The notes beneath the pieces are model-generated. The model saw only the letters and a program-made list of their open reading frames with translations. It ran no database searches and had not been told where the DNA came from. Shown here piece after piece: positions 1 to 8,234 of a stretch of 32,927 nt of DNA; the first letter of the stretch is position 1; each line of letters opens with the position of its first letter. Location: contig NZ_BANT01000047.1 in NCBI RefSeq assembly GCF_000333015.1, forward strand, positions 1 through 32,927, read 5' to 3'. The translations under genes were made by a program, and so were the position numbers. The stretch comes from Gordonia hirsuta DSM 44140 = NBRC 16056. GTDB lineage: Bacteria; Actinomycetota; Actinomycetes; Mycobacteriales; Mycobacteriaceae.

Positions 1-2
1 TT

Positions 3-1328
3 GACCCTCCGCAATGCTTGCAGGGCCGGATGACGGGTCTGTCCGTCGATGGAAGTCGGCTCGTAGTGCTTGCCAACGGCGGCCGGGTGTACACCTTGGA
101 GTCCGCCGATCAAACCCCCGAACTGTGGTGGTGGACCTCCCGCTTCGGTTCACCGATCTGGCTCAATCCCGGCGGGACGTACGTCCGCTCGGATCAGCGT
201 GCCTGGAGCTTCTCCTGGCTCGACCCGATCTACACCTCGGTGATCCCGTTCGAGCAGCGTGCCACCTGGACCGACGATGCCGGCCACTCGCATCCGGTGG
301 GCGGCGCCGGAGTCACCACCGTCTACACGCTCTCCCAAGACGGTACGCGGATCTACATCCTCGATCCGTGGCTGCCGGGCGGCGATCCGCTCAAACCCGG
401 CAGCAAACGCTTCGGCGGCGATTACAGCTATGAGATGCAGGGTCCACTGGACGGCCGGTTCGCCGCTCGCAACCTGTCCTCGGCCGGATCGACGACGTTC
501 CTGATCAACGACTACGGCGACATGTACACCCGGCTCTGGGACTTCGACATGTCCGGCGCCGACACCCTGTTCTTCTCCTACACTCCCGACGACCAGGGCA
601 ATCTGAAGGGGGCTCCGAACAATTTCGAGGGGTTCTTCGCCCAGTATCCCTTCCTGCGCGCACTGTTTCCCCAGCCGTACGCGAAATTCCAGCTACCGCC
701 GCCGGCCTGGGTGCGCCAGCCCAAGGTTCCCGGCGAGGTCACCTCACAGATCAGCATCCAGCAGACCGGCTACACCTCGGACGACCGCGAACTGCGGGTC
801 GAGGGACGCAAGGACGGCAAGCTCGGCTATTGGCGCAAACCGATCGATCCCGACGCCTCCTGGATCTTTGTCCCGGTTCCGGGTCAACGCAGGCTCAGCG
901 AACCGCCCCTGGACAACCGGCCCGGAGACACCAGCCGCCTCACCATGGTCGCCCCCAGCGGCAACGACTACTCCGGCCGGTACCGGGGCGCCACCGTCAG
1001 CACCTCGGACTTCGACCATGCCGCCGAGACCGTCGATCTGAAGATCTGCAAGGGTGGCGCCTGCACGACCCTCACCGCGTTCATCGCTCCGACACCGCGA
1101 CCCAACTGGACGCCGGCAGGGCTGACCGCCGAGACCCGCTACTACCAGGGTTTCCTGCGGATCGATCCGGCGGAGAAGGCCAAACTCGCCGCCGATCCCG
1201 CGCTCGCTGCCGTAGTGACCTCCCTGCTTCCGAACGGCCGCACCGAGAACATCATCGCCACCGCCACCACCAAACAGATGACCTTCCTGACGATGGATGG
1301 CGAGAAGGTCACGCTGCCCCGTCGGTGA
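3..1328 (+). CDS. Unrecognised, probably secreted or surface protein, 5' end outside window
   Basis: The reading frame is open from base 3 with no stop, so the gene most likely begins upstream of the window; a TTG at 18 and the ATG at 27 are poor internal candidates. About 440 residues are visible. The sequence is rich in Trp, Tyr, Gly and Asp and has short beta-strand-like runs such as DGSRLVVLANGGRVYTL and DGTRIYILDPW, which could be blades of a beta-propeller or another all-beta fold. One CxxxxC pair (CKGGAC) near residue 350 could form a disulfide. No membrane segment is seen in the visible part. I do not recognise a family, and no function is assigned. The following MFS gene starts 34 bp downstream with its own promoter-like box, so the two need not be cotranscribed. 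Confidence 0.75.
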   Translation, partial: DPPQCLQGRMTGLSVDGSRLVVLANGGRVYTLESADQTPELWWWTSRFGSPIWLNPGGTYVRSDQRAWSFSWLDPIYTSVIPFEQRATWTDDAGHSHPVGGAGVTTVYTLSQDGTRIYILDPWLPGGDPLKPGSKRFGGDYSYEMQGPLDGRFAARNLSSAGSTTFLINDYGDMYTRLWDFDMSGADTLFFSYTPDDQGNLKGAPNNFEGFFAQYPFLRALFPQPYAKFQLPPPAWVRQPKVPGEVTSQISIQQTGYTSDDRELRVEGRKDGKLGYWRKPIDPDASWIFVPVPGQRRLSEPPLDNRPGDTSRLTMVAPSGNDYSGRYRGATVSTSDFDHAAETVDLKICKGGACTTLTAFIAPTPRPNWTPAGLTAETRYYQGFLRIDPAEKAKLAADPALAAVVTSLLPNGRTENIIATATTKQMTFLTMDGEKVTLPRR

Positions 1329-1349
1329 GCGACCGCTTACTAGGTGGGT

Positions 1350-1355
1350 TACGCT
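1350..1355 (+). promoter_or_regulatory. Putative -10 box of leaderless MFS transcript
   Basis: TACGCT fits the actinobacterial TANNNT -10 consensus. It lies 7 bp before the ATG at 1363, so transcription would begin at or next to the start codon. No ribosome binding site precedes this ATG at normal spacing, which agrees with a leaderless mRNA. Confidence 0.5.
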
Positions 1356-1362
1356 CGCATCC

Positions 1363-2616
1363 ATGGCCGGAAACGACGTCGCCTCACAGCCACGCCACGT
1401 GCATCCTCAACGCTGGTCGTTCCTGCTGCTCCTGGCCCTGCTGGCGATGGCGCTGGGTACCTCGGCGCTGCCGACTCCGCTGTATCCGACCTATGCCGCG
1501 GAGTGGTCGTTCGGGCCGCTCACCATCACGCTGATCTTCGCGGTCTACGCGATCGGCGCATTGGGTGCGGCACTGACGGTCGGCCCGATCTCCGACGCGG
1601 TGGGCCGCAAACCGGTGCTGCTGACCGCACTGGGCATGATGCTCGTCGGGCTGGTGGTGTTCCTGGTCGCCACGCAGGTCTGGGAACTGCTGATCGCCCG
1701 GTTCATCCACGGAGCCGCGATCGGGGCGACGATCGTCGTCTCCGGTGCGGCCCTGCTGGACGTGCGGCCCCACGACGGCGACCGCAACGGCGCGATCTCC
1801 GGCGCCTCCCTGAACCTGGGCATCGCCCTGACGGTGCTGGGTGCAGCCTTCGCCGCCGACTTCTCCAGCAGTCCTCTGCGCATGCCGTATGCGGTGATGA
1901 CGGTCATCGTCCTGGCGCTGATGCTGGCGACCGTCGTGCTGATCGAGCCGCATACCGGCCGGACCGGCGCACGCGTCCGGATCCAGCGGCCGTCGGTTCC
2001 CGCCGCGATTCGCACCGAGTTCTGGTTCGCCGGAATCGGCATCCTCACCGCATGGTCGGTGCTCGGGGTCTTCCTGAGCCTGTACCCCGCTCTGGCTCAG
2101 CAGACCACCGGCCACGATTCGGTGCTGTTCGTCGGGACCGTCGTGGCCCTGATGGCGGTCGCCGCGTCGGCGTCACAGTGGGTCGGCGGCCGATTCGATC
2201 CGCGCAAGGCCGCGATCGTCGGCGACATCGGCATGATCCTGGCCCTCGGTGCCGCGGTCGTCGCCGTGCGCAGCGGTTCGACGGCGGCGGTGCTGATCGA
2301 TTCCATCGTCCTCGGGGCCGTCTTCGGTCTGGCCTTCGGCGGCTCGCTCCGGTATCTGTCGGCGGTCGCTCCGGCCGATGCGCGCGGCCAGGTGATGAGC
2401 GCCTACTATCTGCTCGGCTATCTGGCCATGGGGGTGCCCACCGTGATCGCCGGCGCCCTGGCCGGCCGATACGGCACCGCAGCAGTGTTCCCCTGGTTCG
2501 CCCTGGCCGTCGCACTGGGCTGCCTGGGTGCCGCGGTTCTGGGTATCCGGGGCGGAAGAAGCATCCGCCCGGCCGAACTGGCGGTAGACCTGAGTCATGA
2601 CCGCGAACGTCCCTGA
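1363..2616 (+). CDS. MFS transporter (drug/sugar efflux type)
   Basis: A 417-residue integral membrane protein with about 12 hydrophobic segments. The Major Facilitator Superfamily loop motif after TM2 is visible as [10 protein letters not shown], close to the usual GxxxDRxGRR pattern. The length is normal for a 12-TMS MFS permease. I chose the ATG at 1363 rather than the GTG/ATG-like codons upstream because a TANNNT box stands 7 bp before it and because the extra N-terminal residues are Arg-rich and lie inside the preceding gene. Its last 20 bp overlap the start of the aminotransferase gene, so the two are translationally coupled. The substrate cannot be read from the sequence; coupling to a C-S lyase-type enzyme hints at export of an amino acid or sulfur metabolite, which is inference only. 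Confidence 0.9.
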   Translation: MAGNDVASQPRHVHPQRWSFLLLLALLAMALGTSALPTPLYPTYAAEWSFGPLTITLIFAVYAIGALGAALTVGPISDAVGRKPVLLTALGMMLVGLVVFLVATQVWELLIARFIHGAAIGATIVVSGAALLDVRPHDGDRNGAISGASLNLGIALTVLGAAFAADFSSSPLRMPYAVMTVIVLALMLATVVLIEPHTGRTGARVRIQRPSVPAAIRTEFWFAGIGILTAWSVLGVFLSLYPALAQQTTGHDSVLFVGTVVALMAVAASASQWVGGRFDPRKAAIVGDIGMILALGAAVVAVRSGSTAAVLIDSIVLGAVFGLAFGGSLRYLSAVAPADARGQVMSAYYLLGYLAMGVPTVIAGALAGRYGTAAVFPWFALAVALGCLGAAVLGIRGGRSIRPAELAVDLSHDRERP

Positions 2617-3823
2617 CACCCCGGCCACCGACCGAAATCCCCTCACCCGGCTGTCTCTGGCGCAGCTGCGGACCCGGACCAGCCTGAAATGGCAGGCATA
2701 CCCCAGCGATGTGCTCCCGCTGTGGGTCGCTGAGATGGACGTGCTGCCGGCCGAGCCGATCGCGGCCGCACTGCAGCAGGCGATCGCAAGGGGTGATACC
2801 GGCTATCCCGCCGGTGCCCGCGACTATGCGCGGGCGCTGGCCGACTTCGCGTCCCGGCGGTGGGGCTGGGACGGACTGGAGGTGACCCGCACCGCCATCG
2901 TCCCCGATGTGATGCTGGGCATCGTCGAGGTACTGCGTGTGGTCAGTGCGCCGGGCGACGGCGTCGTCGTCAACTCTCCGGTGTATCCGCCGTTCTACGC
3001 CTTCACCGAGCATGCCGGAAGACCGGTCACCGAGGCCCGCCTGGACGAGGCCGGCCGGATCGATCCGGACGCGCTCGAGCAGGCCTTCCGCACCGCCGGT
3101 GCCGGTGGGCGCGGCGTGGTCTATCTGCTGTGCAATCCGCACAATCCGACCGGGACGGTGCACACGCGGGAAGAACTGTCCGCGGTCGCCGCGCTGGCGC
3201 GCCGGTACCGGGTGCGGGTGATCGCTGATGAGATCCACGCACCGCTGGTCCTGCCCGGCGCCGAGTTCACCCCGTACCTGTCGGTCCCCGGCGCCGAGGA
3301 TGCCTTCTCGGTGATCTCCGCCTCCAAGGCATGGAATCTGGCCGGACTCAAAGCGGCCCTTGCCGTAGCCGGACCCGAGTCGGCCGCTGATCTGGCGGCC
3401 ATTCCCGAAGAGGTCAGCCACGGGCCCAGTCATCTGGGGGTGCTCGCCCACACCGTCGCTCTAGCCGAAGGCGAACCGTGGCTGGATGCCCTCCTGGCCG
3501 GCCTGGACGCCAACCGAGCGCTGCTGGGCCGGCTCCTGGCCGAGCATCTGCCGCAGGTCGGCTACCGCCCGCCGGAGGGCACCTATCTGGCCTGGCTGGA
3601 CTGCCGCACCCTCAGCGACGACACCGACGGCGACGGGCCCGGCACCGTTCGTGAACTGGCCGGTCCAGCTCGATTCTTCCTGGACCACGCCCGCGTGGCG
3701 CTGAGTTCGGGGCATGTCTTCGGCACCGGCGGCGCCGGCCATGTGCGGCTCAATTTCGCCACTTCACCGGATCTCCTGACTGCCGCCGTGACCCGGATGG
3801 GTACGGCGGTCGCCGGCCGCTAG
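2597..3823 (+). CDS. MalY/PatB-family PLP aminotransferase (putative C-S beta-lyase)
   Basis: A 408-residue fold-type I PLP enzyme of the class I/II aminotransferase superfamily. The N-terminal LPLWVAEMD and the GDTGYPAG segment are typical of the MalY/PatB cystathionine beta-lyase branch. Visible cofactor residues are the CNPHNPTG motif near 178-185, [10 protein letters not shown] with the PLP-pyridine Asp, and [10 protein letters not shown] with the Schiff-base Lys at about 244. PatB/MalY enzymes cleave cystathionine or cysteine conjugates to pyruvate, ammonia and a thiol; an aminotransferase role is also possible. The ATG at 2597 overlaps the end of the MFS gene by 20 bp, which indicates one operon. 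A GC hairpin follows the stop codon. Confidence 0.88.
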   Translation: MTANVPDTPATDRNPLTRLSLAQLRTRTSLKWQAYPSDVLPLWVAEMDVLPAEPIAAALQQAIARGDTGYPAGARDYARALADFASRRWGWDGLEVTRTAIVPDVMLGIVEVLRVVSAPGDGVVVNSPVYPPFYAFTEHAGRPVTEARLDEAGRIDPDALEQAFRTAGAGGRGVVYLLCNPHNPTGTVHTREELSAVAALARRYRVRVIADEIHAPLVLPGAEFTPYLSVPGAEDAFSVISASKAWNLAGLKAALAVAGPESAADLAAIPEEVSHGPSHLGVLAHTVALAEGEPWLDALLAGLDANRALLGRLLAEHLPQVGYRPPEGTYLAWLDCRTLSDDTDGDGPGTVRELAGPARFFLDHARVALSSGHVFGTGGAGHVRLNFATSPDLLTAAVTRMGTAVAGR

Positions 3824-3873
3824 ATCCGGCTGATCGGTCGTCATGCGGCTTCGCCCGCCGGACCCGGGAACAG

Positions 3874-3912
3874 CGCCGCGCCCGGCCTTCACGGGGAGGG
3901 CCGGGCGCGGCG
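3874..3912. terminator. GC-rich hairpin between convergent genes
   Basis: CGCCGCGCCCGGCC (3874-3887) and GGCCGGGCGCGGCG (3899-3912) form a perfect 14-bp stem with an 11-nt loop. It lies between the aminotransferase stop (3823) and the SDR stop (3979), two genes that point at each other. There is no T-tract on either side, as is common for actinobacterial terminators. The rest of the 155-bp gap has no supported feature. Confidence 0.65.
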
Positions 3913-3978
3913 ACATCGTACTGGCGCTTGCGACGCGCTGCTGCGGCACCTGCTTCTGCGGCGCCCGCTGCAGGCGCG

Positions 3979-4755
3979 CTACTTCGGGGGCATCCGGATG
4001 CCGCCGTCGACGCGGATCACTTCGGCGTTCATGTACGAGTTGACGATCAGTTCCTCGACCATCGACGCGAGCTCATCGGGCACACCGAGCCGCTTGGGGA
4101 AGAGCACGCTCTCACCCAGCTTGGCCTTGAACGCCTCCGACTCGGGGCCGGTGCCGTAGATCGGAGTGTCGATCAGGCCCGGGGCGATGGTGTTCAGCCG
4201 CACCCCGATGGCCGACAGGTCGCGGGCCACCGGCAGCGTCATCCCGACGATGCCGCCCTTGGACGAGGAGTACGCGGCCTGGCCGATCTGGCCGTCGAAA
4301 GCAGCGACCGAGGCGAGGTTGACGATGGCACCGCGGTCGTTGTCCGGTCCCGGCTCGTTGCGGCTCATCGCGGTGGCTGCCAGCCGGACCACGTCGAAGG
4401 TGCCGATGAGGTTGATCGCGATGACCTTCTTGTAGAGGTCCAGGTCGTGTGCGGAGGAGTACTCTCCGTCGCGGCCGACGGTGCGCTGGGCCCAGCCCAC
4501 ACCGGCCGAGTTCACCGCAGCCTTGAGCGGGCCGAGCTCGAGCGCCTTGTCGATCGCGGCGATGATCTGGTCGGTGTCGGTCACGTCCACCGAGACGAAC
4601 ACGCCCCCGGTCTCTTTGGCGACCGCTTCACCGGCATCGGCGTTCACATCGGCGACGACCACCTTGGCACCGCGGGCCGCCAGTCGCCGGACCACACCGG
4701 CACCGATCCCCGACGCACCACCGGTGACGATTGCACTTGCTCCATTGATATCCAT
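3979..4755 (-). CDS. SDR-family NAD(P)-dependent oxidoreductase
   Basis: A 258-residue classical short-chain dehydrogenase/reductase. The Rossmann glycine motif TGGASGIG is at residues 11-18, NSAG at about 82-85, the catalytic Ser at about 149 (NLASV) and YSSSK with Tyr162 and Lys166. The acidic residue after the second strand (VVADVN) favours NAD(H) over NADP(H). The overall pattern resembles type II 3-hydroxyacyl-CoA dehydrogenases (HSD10-like), so a role in acyl-CoA or sterol-type oxidation is plausible but not shown. I chose the ATG at 4755, not the longer frame from 4776, because TAGGCT lies 7 bp before it (leaderless pattern) and the SDR fold begins directly. It is downstream of, and on the same strand as, the VanW-domain gene, with 68 bp between them. 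Confidence 0.9.
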   Translation of the reverse strand: MDINGASAIVTGGASGIGAGVVRRLAARGAKVVVADVNADAGEAVAKETGGVFVSVDVTDTDQIIAAIDKALELGPLKAAVNSAGVGWAQRTVGRDGEYSSAHDLDLYKKVIAINLIGTFDVVRLAATAMSRNEPGPDNDRGAIVNLASVAAFDGQIGQAAYSSSKGGIVGMTLPVARDLSAIGVRLNTIAPGLIDTPIYGTGPESEAFKAKLGESVLFPKRLGVPDELASMVEELIVNSYMNAEVIRVDGGIRMPPK

Positions 4756-4762
4756 ACCGGGG

Positions 4763-4768
4763 AGCCTA
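4763..4768 (-). promoter_or_regulatory. Putative -10 box of leaderless SDR transcript
   Basis: On the minus strand TAGGCT is followed by 7 bp and then the ATG at 4755. This matches TANNNT at leaderless spacing and supports the shorter start for the SDR gene. Confidence 0.5.
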
Positions 4769-4823
4769 CTGGGCACGGATATCCGGCGGGAGACGATCCC
4801 GGAGCGGAAATGTGAAACAGGTC

Positions 4824-6527
4824 TCAGCGGCAGCGGACGATCGGTTCCGGCGCGTACTTCACGGTCCGGGTGTGCCGGGAGAGCTCCGCGCCGCTCTTGG
4901 CATCGCGCACCACGCGGGTGTTGGAGGTGGTGAACCCCTGCGCGCCGCTACTGGGGATGCAGTCGTCGCCGGCCGGGAGCACCAGTTCCTGCGGGCTCGT
5001 GTGGTTGGTTCGGGAGCCGGTGAACGACTCGACCTCGTACTTCTTGGTGCCCCACAGACGCACCGTCACCGACGAGGGCGACCAGCCGGTCTGGATCACG
5101 ATTCCGTGGTCGGTGTTGTTCCGGAACTGCAGATCGATCGCGCCTTCGAAGACGGTCGCCTCGCGGGCCTCCGGGTACCGGGAGATGTAGTAATCGTGCT
5201 CGGTGTGCGTCACGTCCTCGAGCCCGGCGAAGTACGAGGCGTTGTACAAGGTGGTCGCGAACTGGGAGATCCCGCCACCGATCGCTTTGGCGGCGTGCCC
5301 GTTGTCGATGATCACCGAGGACACGTAGCCCTGGGCGGCGCCGCGCGTGCCGGTGTGGCCGTTGAGAGAGAAGGTTTCCCCGGGCAGGATGACCGCACCG
5401 TTGACCTGCTGGGCGACCAGCCGGATGTTCTCTCCGGACGGACCGGAGAATCCGCCGGTGGCGTATTCGGCGATCACTTCGCGCACGCCCAGGTCGCGGG
5501 CCTTGGCGGTGGTCAGTTTGGGCCGCAGCGTCTTGTGGACGATCTGTGCCGAGCGCTCTTTCTTCACCGACGTCGAGGCGATCGCCGCCGCCGTGGCCGC
5601 CGCGTCGACCTTGGCACCGTTGCGTGCCGGCACCACCGACGGCGAGCCGCCCGCCAACGAGAAGGATGCGTTGACCGGAGTGGATTCGGTGGCATCGAGC
5701 TGGGCGCCCAGTACACGTTTGAGGTTGCGCTGGCTGACTGCGGGCACCAGTCCACCCTGTCCGTCGGACACAAAGGTCACCAGTCGGCCCAGCTGCGCGG
5801 GGGAGACGGTGATCGGCTTTTCGGCGCCGGTCAGGGTCAGCTCCGATGCGGTCACCTGCCGCGCCGGACCGTCGAGTGTGGCCTGAACCGTCTCGGCCGA
5901 GACCGTCGGATCGAACGGTTCCATCGCCAGCTGCAGGGAATTGCCGCCGAGCCACTCGCGGGTCAGGGTCTGCTTCGCCGCGGCGCGGTCGATCCGCAGA
6001 CCGGCCGCCGGCAGGTCGGCGACCGGGGTGGTGCCGTCGAAGTGCACTCCCCCTTCGACCGCCGCCCGCTCGAGGGTCTTGCGCTGCGCATCGAGCTCTT
6101 CGTCGAAGGCTGCGGTGTCCAGGTGCACCACCGGCGACACCTGGTGCGTGGCACCCAGCAGCGCGGTCAGGCGTTTCCAGGGATTACGGGGCTGCTCCAG
6201 CAACCGGTCCAGCGTGGCATCGGCGTCGAAACTCAGCCCCAGCGCATCGGGATCCACGGCCACGCGGCCCGATTCGGTCTCGAGCACCACCGGAGAGGCC
6301 GCCGACACCGACAGCTTGTCCAGTGCCGAGCGTGCCTGCTCAGGGCTCAGTCCGCCCACGGCGAACTCGGCGATCTGGGCGCCCCGCGCGGTCTTGTCGT
6401 GCGAGCGCATCAGGTCGATCGACAGCACCAGCGCACCCAGCAGCACAGCGGCCAGCAGGCCGCGCAGCAGCCACGTACGCGTCGGGGGGGTGCGGCGTCG
6501 TCGGCACCGGCGATCAGGAGAACTCAC
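4824..6527 (-). CDS. VanW-family envelope protein with peptidoglycan-binding-like domains
   Basis: A 567-residue protein with an Arg-rich N terminus and one membrane segment (about 20-40), then a long extracytoplasmic part. Residues about 50-350 look like two YoaR/PG_binding_4-like repeats. Residues about 370-500 form a VanW domain: LPGETFSLN, GYVSSVIIDNG, GGGISQFATTLYNASYFAGL and HDYYISRYPEAREATV. VanW proteins are annotated with glycopeptide resistance clusters, but the domain is widespread and its biochemical role is unsettled; nothing here indicates a resistance cluster. The C-terminal tail has a Cys near residue 525 and one near the end. The start is a GTG at 6527; no SD is obvious, but TAAGAT lies 9 bp upstream. 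It is probably an envelope or cell-wall factor. Confidence 0.88.
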   Translation of the reverse strand: MSSPDRRCRRRRTPPTRTWLLRGLLAAVLLGALVLSIDLMRSHDKTARGAQIAEFAVGGLSPEQARSALDKLSVSAASPVVLETESGRVAVDPDALGLSFDADATLDRLLEQPRNPWKRLTALLGATHQVSPVVHLDTAAFDEELDAQRKTLERAAVEGGVHFDGTTPVADLPAAGLRIDRAAAKQTLTREWLGGNSLQLAMEPFDPTVSAETVQATLDGPARQVTASELTLTGAEKPITVSPAQLGRLVTFVSDGQGGLVPAVSQRNLKRVLGAQLDATESTPVNASFSLAGGSPSVVPARNGAKVDAAATAAAIASTSVKKERSAQIVHKTLRPKLTTAKARDLGVREVIAEYATGGFSGPSGENIRLVAQQVNGAVILPGETFSLNGHTGTRGAAQGYVSSVIIDNGHAAKAIGGGISQFATTLYNASYFAGLEDVTHTEHDYYISRYPEAREATVFEGAIDLQFRNNTDHGIVIQTGWSPSSVTVRLWGTKKYEVESFTGSRTNHTSPQELVLPAGDDCIPSSGAQGFTTSNTRVVRDAKSGAELSRHTRTVKYAPEPIVRCR

Positions 6528-6536
6528 AACAGCGCC

Positions 6537-6542
6537 ATCTTA
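6537..6542 (-). promoter_or_regulatory. Putative -10 box upstream of VanW-family gene
   Basis: On the minus strand TAAGAT is followed by 9 bp and the GTG at 6527. It fits TANNNT and implies a leaderless or nearly leaderless transcript. This is weaker than the other cases because of the longer spacing and the GTG start. Confidence 0.35.
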
Positions 6543-6573
6543 GATAACTGCGGGCCAGAAGACCCAAAGGTAA

Positions 6574-6622
6574 AGCTCCGACCGAGCTGCCGGGTCGGGG
6601 GTCAGGCAGCTCAGCCGGAGCT
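6574..6622. terminator. 18-bp imperfect inverted repeat, likely terminator or 5' structure
   Basis: AGCTCCGACCGAGCTGCC (6574-6591) pairs with GGCAGCTCAGCCGGAGCT (6605-6622) at 16 of 18 positions, with a 13-nt loop. Read on the minus strand, the stem is followed by TTTACCTTTGG, a weak T-rich tract, so it could terminate the thiolase transcript before the VanW-domain gene. Confidence 0.5.
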
Positions 6623-6657
6623 ATCCCATATATAGCCGCGGGACGACGGGGCGTTAC

Positions 6658-6699
6658 ACCTGCGGAGAGGAAATTCTCATAACCTCGATCTCCGCAGGT
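6658..6699. repeat. 11-bp perfect inverted repeat with 20-nt loop
   Basis: ACCTGCGGAGA (6658-6668) and TCTCCGCAGGT (6689-6699) are perfect reverse complements. The loop is AT-richer than its surroundings. It sits in the middle of the 239-bp gap between the thiolase stop and the VanW-domain start. It may be a second hairpin or a dyad bound by a regulator; the sequence does not decide. Confidence 0.4.
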
Positions 6700-6716
6700 C
6701 AACACGGCTGTCCGGC

Positions 6717-6747
6717 ACCTCACACCCCGTCGCCGCAAGTGTGAGGT
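6717..6747. terminator. Hairpin just after the thiolase gene
   Basis: ACCTCACAC (6717-6725) and GTGTGAGGT (6739-6747) form a perfect 9-bp stem with a 13-nt loop, starting 20 bp beyond the thiolase stop on the minus strand. There is no T-tract. It is placed where a terminator or a 3' stabilising hairpin would be. Confidence 0.45.
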
Positions 6748-6766
6748 ACCTCGCAGTCCGACTGTG

Positions 6767-8074
6767 TCAGCCTTCGATGATGGCGGTCACACCCTGGCCG
6801 CCGGCGGCACAGATGGACACCAAGGCCCGGCCGCCGCCGTTCTCGGCGATCATCTTGGCGGTCTGCGCGACGATGCGGCCGCCGGTCGCCGCGAAGGGGT
6901 GGCCCGCAGCCAGCGAGGAGCCGCGCACATTCAGTTTGCTGCGGTCGATCTCGCCCAACGGCTTGTCCAGCCCCAGCCGCTCGACGCAGTACTCCTCCGA
7001 GTTCCATGCGGCCAGCGTCGACAGGACCACCGAGGCGAACGCCTCGTGGATCTCGTAGAAGTCGAAGTCCTGCAGGGTCAGGCCGTTGCGGGCCAGCAGC
7101 CGCGGGACGGCGTAGGTCGGCGCCATCAGCAGGCCGTCCGGACCGTTGACGTAGTCCACCGCCGCAGTCTCGGTGTCCACCAGGTAGGCCTGCACCGGCA
7201 GACTCTTCTCGGCGGCCCACTCGTCGCTGGACAGCAGGACCGCCGAAGCGCCGTCGCTGAGCGGAGTGGAGTTGCCGGCGGTCATCGTGGCGTCCCCGAG
7301 GGAGACGCCGAAGACCGGCTTGAGCTTGGCCAGCTTCTCCACCGTGGAGTCCGCGCGCAGGTTCTCATCACGTACCAGCCCCAGGAACGGGGTGATCAGG
7401 TCGTCGAAGAAACCCTCGTCGTAGGACTTGGCCATGTTCTGGTGGCTCGCCGCGGCCAGGGCATCCTGGTCGGCACGGCTGATCCCGAACTCCTTGGCGG
7501 TGATGGCCGCGTGCTCACCCATCGACAGTCCGGTGCGGGGTTCACCGTTCTGCGGGATTTCGATGCCCAGCTTGGTCACCAGCGCCAGCGCCGCCTTGAT
7601 GCGGTCCGGGGTGGTGCGCGCCCGGTTCACCTCGAGCATCTGACGCCGCATCTCCTCGGAGACGCCGATGGGCGCATCGGAGGTGGTGTCGGTGCCGCCG
7701 CCGATGCCGACCTCGTAACGACCGCGGGCGATACCGTCGGCGACCGAGTTGATCGCCTGCAGGCCCGTGCCGCACGCCTGCTGCAGATCGAAGGCCGGAG
7801 TGTACGGCGACAGCGAGGTGCCCAGCACGCTCTCCCGGACCAGGTTGAAGTCGCGCGAGTGCTTGAGCACGGCACCGCCGACCACCATGCCGAGCTGTTC
7901 GCCCTGCAGGTTGAACCGGCTGACCAGGCCCTGCAGGACCGCGGTGAACATCTCCTGGTTGCTGGCCTTGGCGTAGGCCTTGTCCTGGCGGGCGAAGGGA
8001 ATGCGGTTACCACCGAGGATGGCGACCGGCCGCGCCTGCTTGGTTTCCGGCTTCTTGGGGGTGTACGAGGCCAC
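6767..8074 (-). CDS. fadA2: Acetyl-CoA acetyltransferase / thiolase (FadA2-like)
   Basis: A 435-residue thiolase. The nucleophilic Cys101 is in QQACGTGLQA, the catalytic His392 in AAGHPFAATGG and the second Cys422 in SICAAGGQG, so all active-site residues are present. It would cleave 3-oxoacyl-CoA to acetyl-CoA, or run the reverse condensation. The start is a GTG at 8074 with a good Shine-Dalgarno (AGGAG about 8 bp upstream). It is divergent from the FabG4-like gene, which is the same arrangement I recall for M. tuberculosis fadA2 (Rv0243) and fabG4 (Rv0242c). A palindromic operator lies 46 bp upstream and probably makes it TetR-responsive. The usual fadE5 neighbour is not adjacent here; a VanW-domain gene follows instead. 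Confidence 0.93.
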   Translation of the reverse strand: MASYTPKKPETKQARPVAILGGNRIPFARQDKAYAKASNQEMFTAVLQGLVSRFNLQGEQLGMVVGGAVLKHSRDFNLVRESVLGTSLSPYTPAFDLQQACGTGLQAINSVADGIARGRYEVGIGGGTDTTSDAPIGVSEEMRRQMLEVNRARTTPDRIKAALALVTKLGIEIPQNGEPRTGLSMGEHAAITAKEFGISRADQDALAAASHQNMAKSYDEGFFDDLITPFLGLVRDENLRADSTVEKLAKLKPVFGVSLGDATMTAGNSTPLSDGASAVLLSSDEWAAEKSLPVQAYLVDTETAAVDYVNGPDGLLMAPTYAVPRLLARNGLTLQDFDFYEIHEAFASVVLSTLAAWNSEEYCVERLGLDKPLGEIDRSKLNVRGSSLAAGHPFAATGGRIVAQTAKMIAENGGGRALVSICAAGGQGVTAIIEG

Positions 8075-8119
8075 GGGACCTGCTCCTGACGTTGAGCGTT
8101 GAGATACTTGGGAACTATT

Positions 8120-8135
8120 CTTACTATTCAGTAAG
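8120..8135. promoter_or_regulatory. Palindromic TetR-type operator between thiolase and fabG4
   Basis: CTTACTATTCAGTAAG is a 6-4-6 perfect dyad. It matches the palindrome at the tetR start (11208-11223) at 14 of 16 positions. A plus-strand -10 candidate TAAGAT (8132-8137) begins inside the right half-site, so a bound repressor would block fabG4 transcription, and probably the thiolase too. Confidence 0.7.
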
Positions 8136-8234
8136 ATAGTTGTCGACCCCGGTACCTGCGAAGAGGATCACACGACGCGCAGGTTTACCGTTGGAGGCAC
8201 TGCACATCGTCCCACCATCCCAAAGGAGAACCTC

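Noticed and set aside
3913..3978. Ala-rich reading (APAAGAAEAGAAAARRKR) just past the SDR stop on the minus strand, possibly a lost C-terminal tail
   Set aside because: It is in a different frame from the SDR, whose GGIRMPPK ending is a normal SDR terminus. High-GC DNA gives such Ala/Arg strings by chance, and a sequencing frameshift cannot be shown.
4824..6527. Vancomycin resistance gene
   Set aside because: The VanW domain alone does not indicate glycopeptide resistance, and no vanHAX-type ligase, dehydrogenase or dipeptidase is near.
4812..6635. Plus-strand open frame of 607 codons opposite the VanW-domain gene
   Set aside because: The composition is typical of an antisense GC-rich frame. 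The minus strand has recognisable VanW motifs and a membrane helix.
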